From Blastococcus sp. CT_GayMR20 (GTDB lineage Bacteria; Actinomycetota; Actinomycetes; Mycobacteriales; Geodermatophilaceae): a stretch of 16,935 bases of DNA. The position numbers and the translations under genes are program-made. The DNA lies in assembly GCF_004570345.1 (NCBI RefSeq), contig NZ_SPQM01000108.1:1-16935 (forward strand), given 5' to 3'. Below the pieces are notes generated by a model. The model was not told the DNA's origin. It saw nothing but the letters and a program-made list of their open reading frames with translations, and did not search any database. Shown here piece after piece: positions 1 to 6,683 of this stretch (its first letter is position 1; each line of letters opens with the position of its first letter).

Positions 1-351
1 GCCGAGGCGGCGGCCGCCGCGGCGGGTCCGGGGCAGGGGACGAACGCGCCCGTCGCGCCGGCCGGCTCGTACAAGGACTATGCGCTGCAGAAGCTCGGGG
101 GCGCGGGCTCGGAGTTCAGCTGCCTGGAGAACCTGTGGGGCAAGGAGAGCGGCTGGAACCCGAACGCGCAGAACCCGTCCAGCACCGCCTACGGCATCGC
201 GCAGTTCCTCGACTCGACCTGGGCCGGGACGGGCATCGCCAAGACGTCGGACGGCTACCGCCAGATCGATGCCGGTCTCATCTACATCGAGAACCGGTTC
301 GGCTCGCCCTGCGGCGCGTGGGCGCACTCGCAGTCCAAGGGCTGGTACTAA
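1..351 (+). CDS. Secreted lytic transglycosylase-like protein, C-terminal part (5' end outside window)
   Basis: The reading frame is open from base 1 and ends at TAA (349-351), giving the last 116 residues. An Ala/Pro/Gly-rich linker (about residues 1-22 of the visible part) leads into a compact SLT/lysozyme-like domain. KESGWN (48-53) carries the presumed catalytic Glu49, and TAYGIAQFLDSTW (62-74) is the usual second motif. Cys41 and Cys104 could form a disulfide, and the chain ends in HSQSKGWY, a tail typical of actinobacterial secreted transglycosylase-like proteins. The family cleaves the glycan strands of peptidoglycan outside the membrane. The signal peptide and any N-terminal domains (coiled coil, LysM, G5) would lie upstream and cannot be seen. 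Family assignment is confident; the substrate specificity and the exact subfamily are not. Confidence 0.85.
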   Translation, partial: AEAAAAAAGPGQGTNAPVAPAGSYKDYALQKLGGAGSEFSCLENLWGKESGWNPNAQNPSSTAYGIAQFLDSTWAGTGIAKTSDGYRQIDAGLIYIENRFGSPCGAWAHSQSKGWY

Positions 352-356
352 GAGGA

Positions 357-405
357 CCCCGTCCTCCTCACCCCTCGCAAGCTCGGGGCGAGCCTCTGGA
401 CGGGG
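357..405. terminator. Stem-loop after the transglycosylase gene
   Basis: CCCCGTCC (357-364) pairs perfectly with GGACGGGG (398-405). The interior can form a second stem, CTCGC (374-378) with GCGAG (388-392). A competing short hairpin, GAGGAC (352-357) with GTCCTC (361-366), begins one base after the stop codon. There is no T-tract, as is common for terminators in GC-rich actinobacteria. Its place directly after a stop codon and before the next gene on the same strand supports a terminator role. It could also be a dispersed repeat. Confidence 0.5.
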
Positions 406-431
406 CCGCGTGCGGTGGGTAGCGGCACAGC

Positions 432-1160
432 ATGACCGTGCACATCGGGACGTCGGGGTGGAGCTACGACCACTGGGACGGCGTCCTGTACCCGCCCGGC
501 ACCCCGTCGCGGGACCGGCTCGCGCACTACGTCGCCCGCTTCCGCACCGTCGAGCTCAACGCCAGCTTCTACCGGTGGCCGCGCGACGCCACCTTCGCGG
601 GCTGGCGGCGCCGGCTGCCACCGGGTTTCCAGCTCTCGGTCAAGGCCCCGCGGGGACTGACCCACGCCAAGCGCCTCCACGCGCCCGAGGCCTGGCTGCC
701 CCGGCTGACGTCGGCCTGGCACGAGCTGGGCGACCGTCGGGCGGTGTTCCTCGTCCAGCTGCACCCCGCGCACGAGCGGGACGACGCCCGGCTGGACTTC
801 TTCCTCGCCCGGCTGCCGGACTGGATGCGGGTGGCCGTGGAGTTCTGCCACCCGAGCTGGCACGACGAGGGCGTGTACGCCCTGCTCGAGCGGCACGGTG
901 CCGCCTACTGCGTGATGAGCGGCGCGAACCTGCCGTGCGTGCTCCGGGCGACCGCGTCGCTGGTCTACGTCCGCATGCACGGCCCGGATCCCGGTCACCT
1001 GTACGCCGGCTCCTACAGCGACGCCGACCTGCGCTGGTGGGCCGACCGGGTGCGGGAGTGGGCGGTGAGCGGCCGCGACGTCTTCGTGTACTTCAACAAC
1101 GACGGGCACGGGCACGCCGTCCGCAACGCCCTGCGGCTGCGCGAGCTCGCGGGCGCCTGA
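432..1160 (+). CDS. DUF72 family protein (YecE-like TIM barrel)
   Basis: The 242-residue protein is close to the usual DUF72 length. It shows the family motifs in order: GTSGWSY (6-12), VELNASFY (40-47), a KAPRGLTH segment near 71-78, VEFCHPSW near 136-143, YVRMHG, and a C-terminal VYFNND (219-224). DUF72 proteins adopt a TIM-barrel fold; their biochemical role is not settled. No signal peptide or membrane segment is seen, so it is probably cytoplasmic. The ATG at 432 is the first start after an in-frame TAG at 420-422, and the upstream GGTGGG is only a weak ribosome-binding site. The gene follows the transglycosylase gene after a hairpin, so it is probably transcribed separately. It runs tail-to-tail into the GH3 gene with one base between the stops. 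Confidence 0.88.
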   Translation: MTVHIGTSGWSYDHWDGVLYPPGTPSRDRLAHYVARFRTVELNASFYRWPRDATFAGWRRRLPPGFQLSVKAPRGLTHAKRLHAPEAWLPRLTSAWHELGDRRAVFLVQLHPAHERDDARLDFFLARLPDWMRVAVEFCHPSWHDEGVYALLERHGAAYCVMSGANLPCVLRATASLVYVRMHGPDPGHLYAGSYSDADLRWWADRVREWAVSGRDVFVYFNNDGHGHAVRNALRLRELAGA

Positions 1161-1161
1161 G

Positions 1162-2331
1162 TCAACCGAGGAGGCCGGCGCGCGCCTTGGCGGTCAGGGC
1201 GGTGGTGACGGCGTCCTCGAGGACGGCGGCGAAGGCCGGGTCGGCGGCGCTGCGCGCCAGCACCGCGTCGACCATCCCCGGCACGATCCCGGCGTCCACG
1301 GTGAGCACCAGCGTGCCGCCGGCCTCCAGGAACCGCACCGCCCGGTCGCCCGGGGCGACGTCGCGGAGTGCCTCGGCGTGGCCGACGTCGTCGGTCACGA
1401 CGACCCCGTCGAAGCCGAGCCGGTCCCGCAGCAGGTCGGAGAGGACCGCCCGCGAGAACGTGGCCGGGCCGGCCGCATCGAGCTGCGTGTAGGTGGCCGA
1501 GGACACCATCACGAACGGCCGCGACGGGGAGCGGGCCAGCGTCCCGAATGCCGCCACCTGCTCGTCGCCGGCCGTCGTCACCGTGTCGGTGACCCCGGCG
1601 TCGGTGTCGGTGTTGCCCTCGACCCGCCCCAGCCCGGGGAAGTGCTTGAGGGTGGCGGTCACGTCGGAGGCGGCCAGCCCGTCGACGACCGCACCGGCCG
1701 CCGCGGTCACCTGGCCCGCGGTGCTGCCGTACTGCCGCCCGAACGCACCGACCGGGGCGTTGCCGTCCTCGGTCCCGGCCGGGACGACGTCCGCCACCGG
1801 CGCGAGGTCGAGGTTCACGCCCGCGGCGGCGAGCTCGGCCCCCAGCGTGCCGGCCAGTGCCGACAGCTCCGCCGGCGGCAGGCCGCCCTGCTCGAGGGCC
1901 GTCGGGAATCGGGTGAAGCCTGGTCCCTTCAGGGTCTGGACGGCCCCGCCCTCCTGGTCGGCCGCCACCCAGAGACCCGGGCCGGGAGCGAGGGACTGCC
2001 AGTGGGCCGTCGTCCCGGCCAGCTCGGTCGCGGGTGCCTCGGACCGGCCGGCCAGGAAGATCCCGCCGATGCCGTCGGCGGCCAGCGCGTCGCCGGGGGA
2101 CAGGTCGTCGAGTCGGACGCCGACGACGAACAGCTGCTGCACCCGGCCGCGGTCGTCGAGCAGCTCCAGCGCTGCGTCCACCTGCTCCTCCTCGGGCGAG
2201 AGCGTCGGTTCCGCCGACACCGACGGAGTCGTGCCGGTCGCGGTGGACGACACCGCAGGTGCGGTGCCCCCGCCGGAGGAACAGGCGGCCAGCAGGAGGC
2301 ACAGCAGAGCGGCCGACGCGGTTCTGCGCAT
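1162..2331 (-). CDS. Glycoside hydrolase family 3 lipoprotein (NagZ-like, variant catalytic loop)
   Basis: The protein has 389 residues. Residues 1-17 form a lipoprotein signal with lipobox LAAC (14-17), so the mature protein should be anchored by Cys17 on the outer face of the membrane, followed by a Ser/Gly/Thr-rich linker. The GH3 N-terminal barrel then shows ADQEGGAVQ (124-132), NLDLAPVADV (173-182), KHFPGLG (229-235) and VVTDDVG (311-317), with Asp314 the likely nucleophile. In NagZ enzymes the loop after KHFPG.G carries an Asp-Ser-His acid/base dyad; here the aligned residues are Asn240-Thr241-Asp242. It may be a beta-N-acetylglucosaminidase of cell-wall recycling, but the changed dyad makes substrate and activity uncertain. 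Start: ATG with a perfect GGAGGTGA at 2342-2349 (10-base spacing). It lies 27 bases after the VOC gene and is probably cotranscribed with it. Confidence 0.85.
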   Translation of the reverse strand: MRRTASAALLCLLLAACSSGGGTAPAVSSTATGTTPSVSAEPTLSPEEEQVDAALELLDDRGRVQQLFVVGVRLDDLSPGDALAADGIGGIFLAGRSEAPATELAGTTAHWQSLAPGPGLWVAADQEGGAVQTLKGPGFTRFPTALEQGGLPPAELSALAGTLGAELAAAGVNLDLAPVADVVPAGTEDGNAPVGAFGRQYGSTAGQVTAAAGAVVDGLAASDVTATLKHFPGLGRVEGNTDTDAGVTDTVTTAGDEQVAAFGTLARSPSRPFVMVSSATYTQLDAAGPATFSRAVLSDLLRDRLGFDGVVVTDDVGHAEALRDVAPGDRAVRFLEAGGTLVLTVDAGIVPGMVDAVLARSAADPAFAAVLEDAVTTALTAKARAGLLG

Positions 2332-2358
2332 GCGGTCGTCGTCACCTCCGGGCGCTCC

Positions 2359-2742
2359 TCAGCGCTGGTCGCGGCGGAGCGGGTGGTCGTCGGGAACCTC
2401 GACCAGGACGATACGGACGCCGTCCGGGTCCTCGATCCACATCTCGACGAGTCCCCACGGTTCCCGTTCGGGTGGCCGCGCGACCGGGACGCCGGCGGCG
2501 GAGAGGCGGGCGTGCTCGGCGGCGACGTCGCGCACCTGCACCCACAGCGCCATCCCGTGCGGCGGCTCGTGCGACCGTCCGGAGACCTCGAGCAGCCCGT
2601 TGCCCACGAAGAAGACGACGCCCCGGTGCTCCGGCGGGCCGAACTCCCGGTACACCGCGAGCCCCAGCACGTCCCGGTAGAACGCCTGCGACCGCGCCGC
2701 GTCGGCCGGACGCAGCAGGACGCGGCTGCTCAGCACCTCCAT
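2359..2742 (-). CDS. VOC (glyoxalase/bleomycin resistance fold) family protein
   Basis: The 127-residue protein has the two beta-alpha-beta-beta-beta halves of the VOC fold. The first half runs from RVLLRPAD through the helix SQAFYRDVLGL to VVFFVGNGLLEVSG. The second runs from MALWVQVRDVAAEHARLSAAGV to EMWIEDPDGVRIVLVEV. DPDG followed by a final strand with Glu is typical. The family includes dioxygenases, glyoxalases, epimerases and antibiotic-binding proteins, and nothing here fixes the substrate. The usual first-strand metal ligand (His) is replaced by a hydrophobic or Arg stretch, so metal binding is doubtful. I prefer ATG at 2742, where AGGA lies 8 bases upstream; an in-frame GTG at 2760 would add six residues. 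It is the first gene of a probable two-gene unit with the GH3 lipoprotein. Confidence 0.82.
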   Translation of the reverse strand: MEVLSSRVLLRPADAARSQAFYRDVLGLAVYREFGPPEHRGVVFFVGNGLLEVSGRSHEPPHGMALWVQVRDVAAEHARLSAAGVPVARPPEREPWGLVEMWIEDPDGVRIVLVEVPDDHPLRRDQR

Positions 2743-2931
2743 GGCCGCATCCTGGCGCACGCACAGGGGGCGCGGCGCAACCCCCGCGTAGCGTGGCCGT
2801 CGTTCCCGAGACGCTCACCGCGCCACGCCGACGTCCCGACCGGGCAGCGCGACGAGCTCGCCGTGGCCTGGACGACGGGCTGACCGGTCCGCCTCTCGCC
2901 GTCGTCGGGCCCGGGGAATACGGTTCCGGCC
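2743..2931. other. Divergent intergenic region between the VOC gene and a small helical-protein gene
   Basis: This stretch separates two divergent genes and must hold both promoters. A TACGGT box lies at its right edge (2919-2924, listed separately). GCGTGGC (2791-2797) and GCCACGC (2822-2828) form a 7-base inverted repeat with a 24-base spacer, and GGGGG (2766-2770) can pair with CCCCC (2781-2785). I cannot identify the leftward promoter. No convincing gene is seen in it on either strand. Confidence 0.45.
2919..2924 (+). promoter_or_regulatory. Candidate -10 box (TACGGT) for a leaderless transcript
   Basis: TACGGT fits the actinobacterial -10 pattern TANNNT and ends 7 bases before the ATG at 2932, so transcription would begin at or next to the start codon. 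There is no Shine-Dalgarno sequence before that ATG, which agrees with leaderless translation. No clear -35 is visible. The same hexamer at nearly the same distance precedes the starts at 6671 (minus) and 9737 (plus). Confidence 0.42.
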
Positions 2932-3333
2932 ATGGCGGGCGAGCAGGAGCACCCAGAACCGACGACCGCGACCGGCAGCCTGGTCGGGCGGTCGATCGAC
3001 GAGTTCGTCTCCCAGCTGCGCGGGTTCAGCGACCGCGCCCGCTCGATCGCGGGGAACGTCCCGTCCAAGCTGCACCTGCCCGCCCTGCCCAGCCCGCCCG
3101 GGGCGATGTCCGCGGCACAGTTGCGGACGGTCCAGCAGACGGTGAGTGCCCAGCGGCAGTCGATCGCGGCCATGCGCGCCCAGCTCGACGCCTTCGACGG
3201 GCAGCTCGCGGTCTTCGAGCGGCTCATCGATCCGCTGGTCGAGTGGAGCTCCACCTGGGCCCAGCTGGAGAAGGCGGTCGGCGACTTCGTCCGTCCGGGC
3301 AGCCTGGACGACGGGAAGACCACCGGCACCTAG
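2932..3333 (+). CDS. Small helical protein of unknown function
   Basis: I do not recognise this 133-residue protein. It has a polar N-terminus, an amphipathic helix around 18-45 (SIDEFVSQLRGFSDRARSIA), a Pro-rich hinge (LHLPALPSPPGA), and a long heptad-like helix from about 60 to 120 rich in Gln, Ala and Leu that ends in a Trp-containing stretch. It has no signal peptide or membrane segment. The helix suggests a coiled-coil or bundle-forming, perhaps surface-binding, protein; this is inference. It is convergent with another small helical protein and their TAG stops overlap in CTAG (3330-3333). The start has no Shine-Dalgarno sequence, but a TACGGT box lies 7 bases before the ATG. Codon use is like that of its neighbours. 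Confidence 0.7.
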   Translation: MAGEQEHPEPTTATGSLVGRSIDEFVSQLRGFSDRARSIAGNVPSKLHLPALPSPPGAMSAAQLRTVQQTVSAQRQSIAAMRAQLDAFDGQLAVFERLIDPLVEWSSTWAQLEKAVGDFVRPGSLDDGKTTGT

Positions 3334-3749
3334 ATCCCGGGGGGGTCGTCCTCGTCGTCCTCACGGGGCCTGCGGCGCAGCAGCCCCGTCACCGAGCCGA
3401 CGCGGGACTGGGCCACCCGCAGGCCGTGGATCAGCGGCACCAGGTCCTCCTGGATCCGGCGCAGGGTGTCCGGCACGGTGTCCACGACCGGGTCGTCGAG
3501 CACCCGGCCGACGCGCTCGATCCCCGGCTTCAGGGCGCGCACCGGCTCCTCGAGCTCCTCCACGAGGTCCTCGAGGCGCTCGGCGATGCGCTGGGCCGAC
3601 GCGATGGTCGCGTGCGCCATCGTCGTCGCCTCGGTCAGCTCGCGGACCGTGCCGTTGAGGTCGGTCAGGGTGCGCGGCAGCTGGGCCAGCGCCTCGGTCT
3701 GCGTCTGCAGGAGGGTCAGGAGCTCGCTGAGGCCGGGGATGCGGGGCAT
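3330..3749 (-). CDS. Small coiled-coil protein of unknown function
   Basis: I do not recognise this 139-residue protein. Residues 8-125 are almost continuously alpha-helical with heptad spacing (LLTLLQTQTEALAQL, then RIAERLEDLVEELEEPVRAL) and only a few Pro breaks. The C-terminus combines a basic RRR with an acidic tail (REDDEDD). It has no signal peptide or transmembrane helix. The pattern resembles phasin-like or apolipoprotein-like amphipathic helices, but I would not assign a role. I chose ATG 3749, where the conserved-looking MPRIPGL begins; an in-frame GTG at 3773 would add eight residues, and neither has a strong ribosome-binding site. Its stop overlaps that of the convergent helical gene. 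It lies downstream of the ANTAR gene, beyond a strong hairpin. Confidence 0.68.
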   Translation of the reverse strand: MPRIPGLSELLTLLQTQTEALAQLPRTLTDLNGTVRELTEATTMAHATIASAQRIAERLEDLVEELEEPVRALKPGIERVGRVLDDPVVDTVPDTLRRIQEDLVPLIHGLRVAQSRVGSVTGLLRRRPREDDEDDPPGI

Positions 3750-3835
3750 CCCCAGGCCGCGGAAGGGATCCACGACGGCAACCGTCCGCGACCCCGGCCC
3801 GGAGCGCAACCGCACGCACGGCCGGGTGACAGGGC

Positions 3836-3867
3836 GGCTCAGCGGCCGTGTCCTCGACCGCTGAGCC
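3836..3867 (-). terminator. Terminator-like hairpin downstream of the ANTAR gene
   Basis: GGCTCAGCGG (3836-3845) pairs perfectly over 10 bases with CCGCTGAGCC (3858-3867), with a 12-base loop. It lies about 90 bases beyond the ANTAR stop and before the next minus-strand gene. No T-run follows. The rest of 3750-3958 holds only short GC-rich repeats such as two adjacent AGCGCC copies near 3895-3908. Confidence 0.55.
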
Positions 3868-3958
3868 TGGGCGCTCCGGGCGGCCGGCCGACCGCAGCGC
3901 CGTAGCGCCGACCCTGCCTGGCGGCACGCACGTCCGCAGCCCGAGGGCCGGCGTCCGT

Positions 3959-4681
3959 TCAGGAACCCTCGAACTCGCCGGTCTCCACCATGCGTTGCGC
4001 CACGTCCCGCACCTTGGTGTTGGTCTCCATCGACACCCGCGCCAGCGCCTGGAAGGCCCGGTCGGCAGTCAGCCGGTACCGCTCCATGAGGATGCCCTTG
4101 GCCTGGTCGATGACGGCCCGGGAGTCCAGTGCCGCCTGCAGGTGCTCCGCCCGCTCGACGGCGCTCGTGTAGAGGTACATGTTCGAGACCGGGACGACGG
4201 CGTAGGCGGCGAACCGCGACACCAGCTTCCTGGTCTCGGCCGGCAGGGCGTCGGAGTGCCGGGCGTACACGTTGAGCGCCCCCGACACGAGCTCCTGGGG
4301 CGGCAGCGGCATCGACAGGATCGTGTCGCACCCCCGCACCGCCGCGTGGGTGGCGAACTCGGTCCACTCGGACGGGTTCCGGGTGTCGGGGATCTCGGAG
4401 GGCGCGCCGGTGGCGGCGGCGGCGAGGCAGGGGCCGGCGCCCAGGCGGTACTGGAGCTCGTCGAGCTCGACGGCCAGCGCGCCGCTCGCGGCGACGGTCG
4501 ACGGCCGGTTCTCGTGGACGATGGTGACCGACGTGAACGGCTGCCCCGGGAGCACCCGCCCGGCCACGTCCGTCACGGTCTGCAGGAGCGACTCCAGCGA
4601 GTGGTCGGCGAACGAGAGCCGGCCGAGCTCGTCGAACGCGGTCTGGACGACGACAGCTCGGTCGTCATCGGGGCGAGTCAC
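3959..4681 (-). CDS. GAF and ANTAR domain regulator
   Basis: The 240-residue protein (from GTG 4681) has a GAF-like sensory domain at about 27-165 and an ANTAR domain at about 177-237. The ANTAR part shows LQAALDSRAVIDQAKGILME (181-200) and the following three-helix region with ARVSMETNTKVRDVAQRMVE. ANTAR domains bind paired RNA hairpins and prevent transcription termination; GAF domains sense small molecules or redox state. There is no receiver domain, so control is probably through GAF ligand binding. An upstream in-frame GTG at 4690 would add three residues, but GGAG sits 8 bases before the GTG at 4681, which decides for the latter. It lies about 190 bases downstream of the MEDS anti-sigma gene on the same strand and may share its transcript. 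Target RNAs cannot be named from the sequence. Confidence 0.85.
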   Translation of the reverse strand: MTRPDDDRAVVVQTAFDELGRLSFADHSLESLLQTVTDVAGRVLPGQPFTSVTIVHENRPSTVAASGALAVELDELQYRLGAGPCLAAAATGAPSEIPDTRNPSEWTEFATHAAVRGCDTILSMPLPPQELVSGALNVYARHSDALPAETRKLVSRFAAYAVVPVSNMYLYTSAVERAEHLQAALDSRAVIDQAKGILMERYRLTADRAFQALARVSMETNTKVRDVAQRMVETGEFEGS

Positions 4682-4872
4682 GCGTTGCACTCCGTCGGGG
4701 TCGTACCGGACGAAGGGACGCCGGCGCTCAGTGGCGGAGCCCCCGTGTCTTCAGGGCGCCGCCGAGCCGGGGCGGGCCCCGACCGTGCGCGCCGGCTGTG
4801 TGACGCGCGTTCAGGCAGCGAGCATAGCCATGGGCGGCGCCGATCCGGGCGCAGGGACGCCCAGCTCCGCCG

Positions 4873-5814
4873 TCACCGCCAGGTGATGACCCTGACCGTC
4901 GTCCCGTGCTCCGACGACCGGAGCTGGACCAGGTCGCACAGCTGGTTGACGAGGTAGACCCCACGCCCGCCCTCGGACTCCAGCGGCGGCATCGTCCGGC
5001 CGGTCAGCGGATCGGTGACGTGACCGGAGTCGCTGAACTCGACCACTGCGGCCCCGGGCTCGAGCCACATGGCGACGGTGCCGGTGCCACCGCCGTGCAG
5101 GACGCTGTTGGTCGCCAGCTCCGAGGCGGCCAGCTCCAGCACCTCGACCTGTTCCTCCGACAGCCCGCACCGCCGGGCGTAGTGCGCGACCGTGCGCCGG
5201 GTGGCCGGCACGTCGTGCGCGCCGAACGTCCCGCGGAGGACTCCCTCGGTCGGCGGGGGGAGGGGTCTGCCGAACGCCGTGGCCACCCCGTCGGCGGCGT
5301 AGGACCCGCTCGTGAGCCGCGAGACACTGGTCGACCGGAAGGGGTGCGTGTGCAGCGCACCGCGGATCACCGTGCGGGGAAGGCGGTCCTCGTCATAGGG
5401 GCAGAGCAGCCGCCAGGCCGGCCCGTCGTCGAAGGCTCGGTTCAGCAGCAGCTCGTGCAGCTCGCACTCGGCGAACTCGGCCGGGCGGCGACCTGCGAAG
5501 GCGGGCTCGCCGACGCCGCGGATCCGCCGTCCGGCCCGCGTGTGCTTCTCCAGGGTGGCGGCCCACACGCCGATGATCCGTGCCGGGTTGCCGCCGATCT
5601 CGGCCATGTCGATGAACTGCACCGCGTCGGCGTCGTCGCCGAGGGCATCCCTCAGCAGTCGGAGGCGGGGCCGTGGCTCGGCGACGACGACCACCTCGTC
5701 GAGGTCCAGACCCTCGCGCACGAACGGCAGGAGCCCGGCGAGGAAGTCCTCCTCCCCCCGGTAGAACAGTGCCTCGTGCTCGAAGCCCCGGATCTCGTCG
5801 GCCAGCACGCTCAC
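4873..5814 (-). CDS. MEDS-HATPase anti-sigma regulatory protein (RsbA/RsbW-like)
   Basis: The protein has 313 residues. Residues 8-165 form a MEDS sensory domain (FEHEALFYRGEEDFLAGLLP, then VVVVAEPRPRLRLLRDAL and RGVGEPAF). Residues 190-312 form a GHKL ATPase of the RsbW/SpoIIAB type: N-box ELATNSVLHG (232-241), G1 DSGH (262-265) and G2 GGRGVYLVN (282-290). There is no histidine phosphoacceptor domain, so it should act as an anti-sigma factor and serine kinase, not a two-component kinase. This matches the known anti-sigma factor RsbA family layout. The GTG start at 5814 overlaps the upstream stop as GTGA, so the protein is translationally coupled to the MEDS-STAS gene; a second GTG lies at 5808. 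No sigma factor gene is visible, so the target is unknown. Confidence 0.87.
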   Translation of the reverse strand: MSVLADEIRGFEHEALFYRGEEDFLAGLLPFVREGLDLDEVVVVAEPRPRLRLLRDALGDDADAVQFIDMAEIGGNPARIIGVWAATLEKHTRAGRRIRGVGEPAFAGRRPAEFAECELHELLLNRAFDDGPAWRLLCPYDEDRLPRTVIRGALHTHPFRSTSVSRLTSGSYAADGVATAFGRPLPPPTEGVLRGTFGAHDVPATRRTVAHYARRCGLSEEQVEVLELAASELATNSVLHGGGTGTVAMWLEPGAAVVEFSDSGHVTDPLTGRTMPPLESEGGRGVYLVNQLCDLVQLRSSEHGTTVRVITWR

Positions 5815-6671
5815 GCGGCGGCGCCGGCGAACGACACCGGGACCAGCTCGTCCAGCGCGAGGATCTGCCACATCCGGCGGAAGAGCGGGGTGGCGTTGCG
5901 GACCTCCACCCGCACCGACCCGGCCTGCAGGTGGTGGGCCCAACGGGCGAGGACGCGAGCAGCGGACACGTCCATGAACTCCACGAGGCCGAGGTCGATG
6001 ACCGCGGCGTCGGGACGAACGGGCGAGGTGGCCAGCACCCGGGCCAGCCGGTCGGCGCTGAAGGTGTCCACGCTGCCGGCGAGCACCAGCCGGTCCTCGT
6101 CGAAGAAGATGCGGAACGGCGGGCCGCCGTCGGCGGCGGAGACGATCGGGTGCACCGAGGTGACGTCGGCGAGCGCCTCGCTGCCCAGTTCGGCGCGGTA
6201 GGCGCACATCGCCGTCATCCCGGAACCCGACGCCATGTACTCGTCGGCCACGTGCTCCCAGCGCACGAGCTCGCCCCGGCGGACCGGGTCCCCGGCGAGC
6301 GGGCTGAGCTCGGCGACCACCCGGAGCCCGGTGTACCCCTCGTCGCGGGCCCGGCCGGTCTCGCCCTCGTAGTACGCGAACTGCCGCTCGACGGAGAAGG
6401 CCCCGGCCGCGTCGTAGGCCTCGGCGACGGTGAGCAGCTCCAGCGCTCCCCGGGCGAGGAGATCCGCGGCGCCGGGGAGCGGAGGACGGTCGCTGCGCAT
6501 GCGCTGCACGACGTCGTCCCCGACGCAGAGCAACCGCTCCCCGCGCTCGAGCCCGCCGGCGAGGAACTCGCGGACGGCCTCGTCGAAGTCGGCGTCGTCG
6601 TCGTAGACCCAGCAGACGTGGTCGGACGCACCCGGCTCCGGGATCGCGCTCATGACTCCGTGTGCACGCAC
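5811..6671 (-). CDS. MEDS-STAS protein (probable anti-anti-sigma factor with sensory domain)
   Basis: The protein has 286 residues. An N-terminal MEDS domain (about 16-185) begins DHVCWVYDDDADFDEAVREF and includes VERQFAYYEGE and AMCAYRAELG. A C-terminal STAS domain (about 187-283) follows, with IDLGLVEFMDVSAARVLARW (225-244). In canonical anti-anti-sigma factors this loop reads D-S-S/T-G around the phosphorylated Ser; here it is Asp234-Val235-Ser236-Ala237, so one serine remains but the context is altered. It should bind the HATPase partner encoded next, and the MEDS domain may gate that binding. I chose GTG 6671 because a TACGGT box ends 6 bases upstream, which suggests a leaderless start; ATG 6653 is the alternative, with GGAG too close to it. 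It follows pntB by about 50 bases but seems to have its own promoter. Confidence 0.85.
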   Translation of the reverse strand: MRAHGVMSAIPEPGASDHVCWVYDDDADFDEAVREFLAGGLERGERLLCVGDDVVQRMRSDRPPLPGAADLLARGALELLTVAEAYDAAGAFSVERQFAYYEGETGRARDEGYTGLRVVAELSPLAGDPVRRGELVRWEHVADEYMASGSGMTAMCAYRAELGSEALADVTSVHPIVSAADGGPPFRIFFDEDRLVLAGSVDTFSADRLARVLATSPVRPDAAVIDLGLVEFMDVSAARVLARWAHHLQAGSVRVEVRNATPLFRRMWQILALDELVPVSFAGAAA

Positions 6672-6677
6672 TCACCC

Positions 6678-6683
6678 ACCGTA
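6678..6683 (-). promoter_or_regulatory. Candidate -10 box (TACGGT) for the MEDS operon
   Basis: On the minus strand TACGGT is followed by six bases and the GTG at 6671, placing the likely transcription start at or one base before the start codon. It lies in the short gap after pntB, so the signalling operon could be transcribed separately from the transhydrogenase. No good -35 is seen. Confidence 0.42.

Noticed and set aside
80..1492. Long plus-strand open frame rich in Arg, Ala, Ser and Pro across the transglycosylase end, DUF72 and GH3 genes
   Set aside because: It crosses three recognisable genes in other frames and has the low-complexity composition of a GC-rich shadow frame.
3330..4367. 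Extending the small coiled-coil gene upstream to a 345-residue protein
   Set aside because: The added part overlaps the ANTAR gene on the same strand in another frame and crosses the 10-base-pair hairpin at 3836-3867.
4741..4872. Terminator or small RNA between the MEDS operon and the ANTAR gene
   Set aside because: Only short GC palindromes with tiny or no loops are present, which are expected by chance at this GC content.
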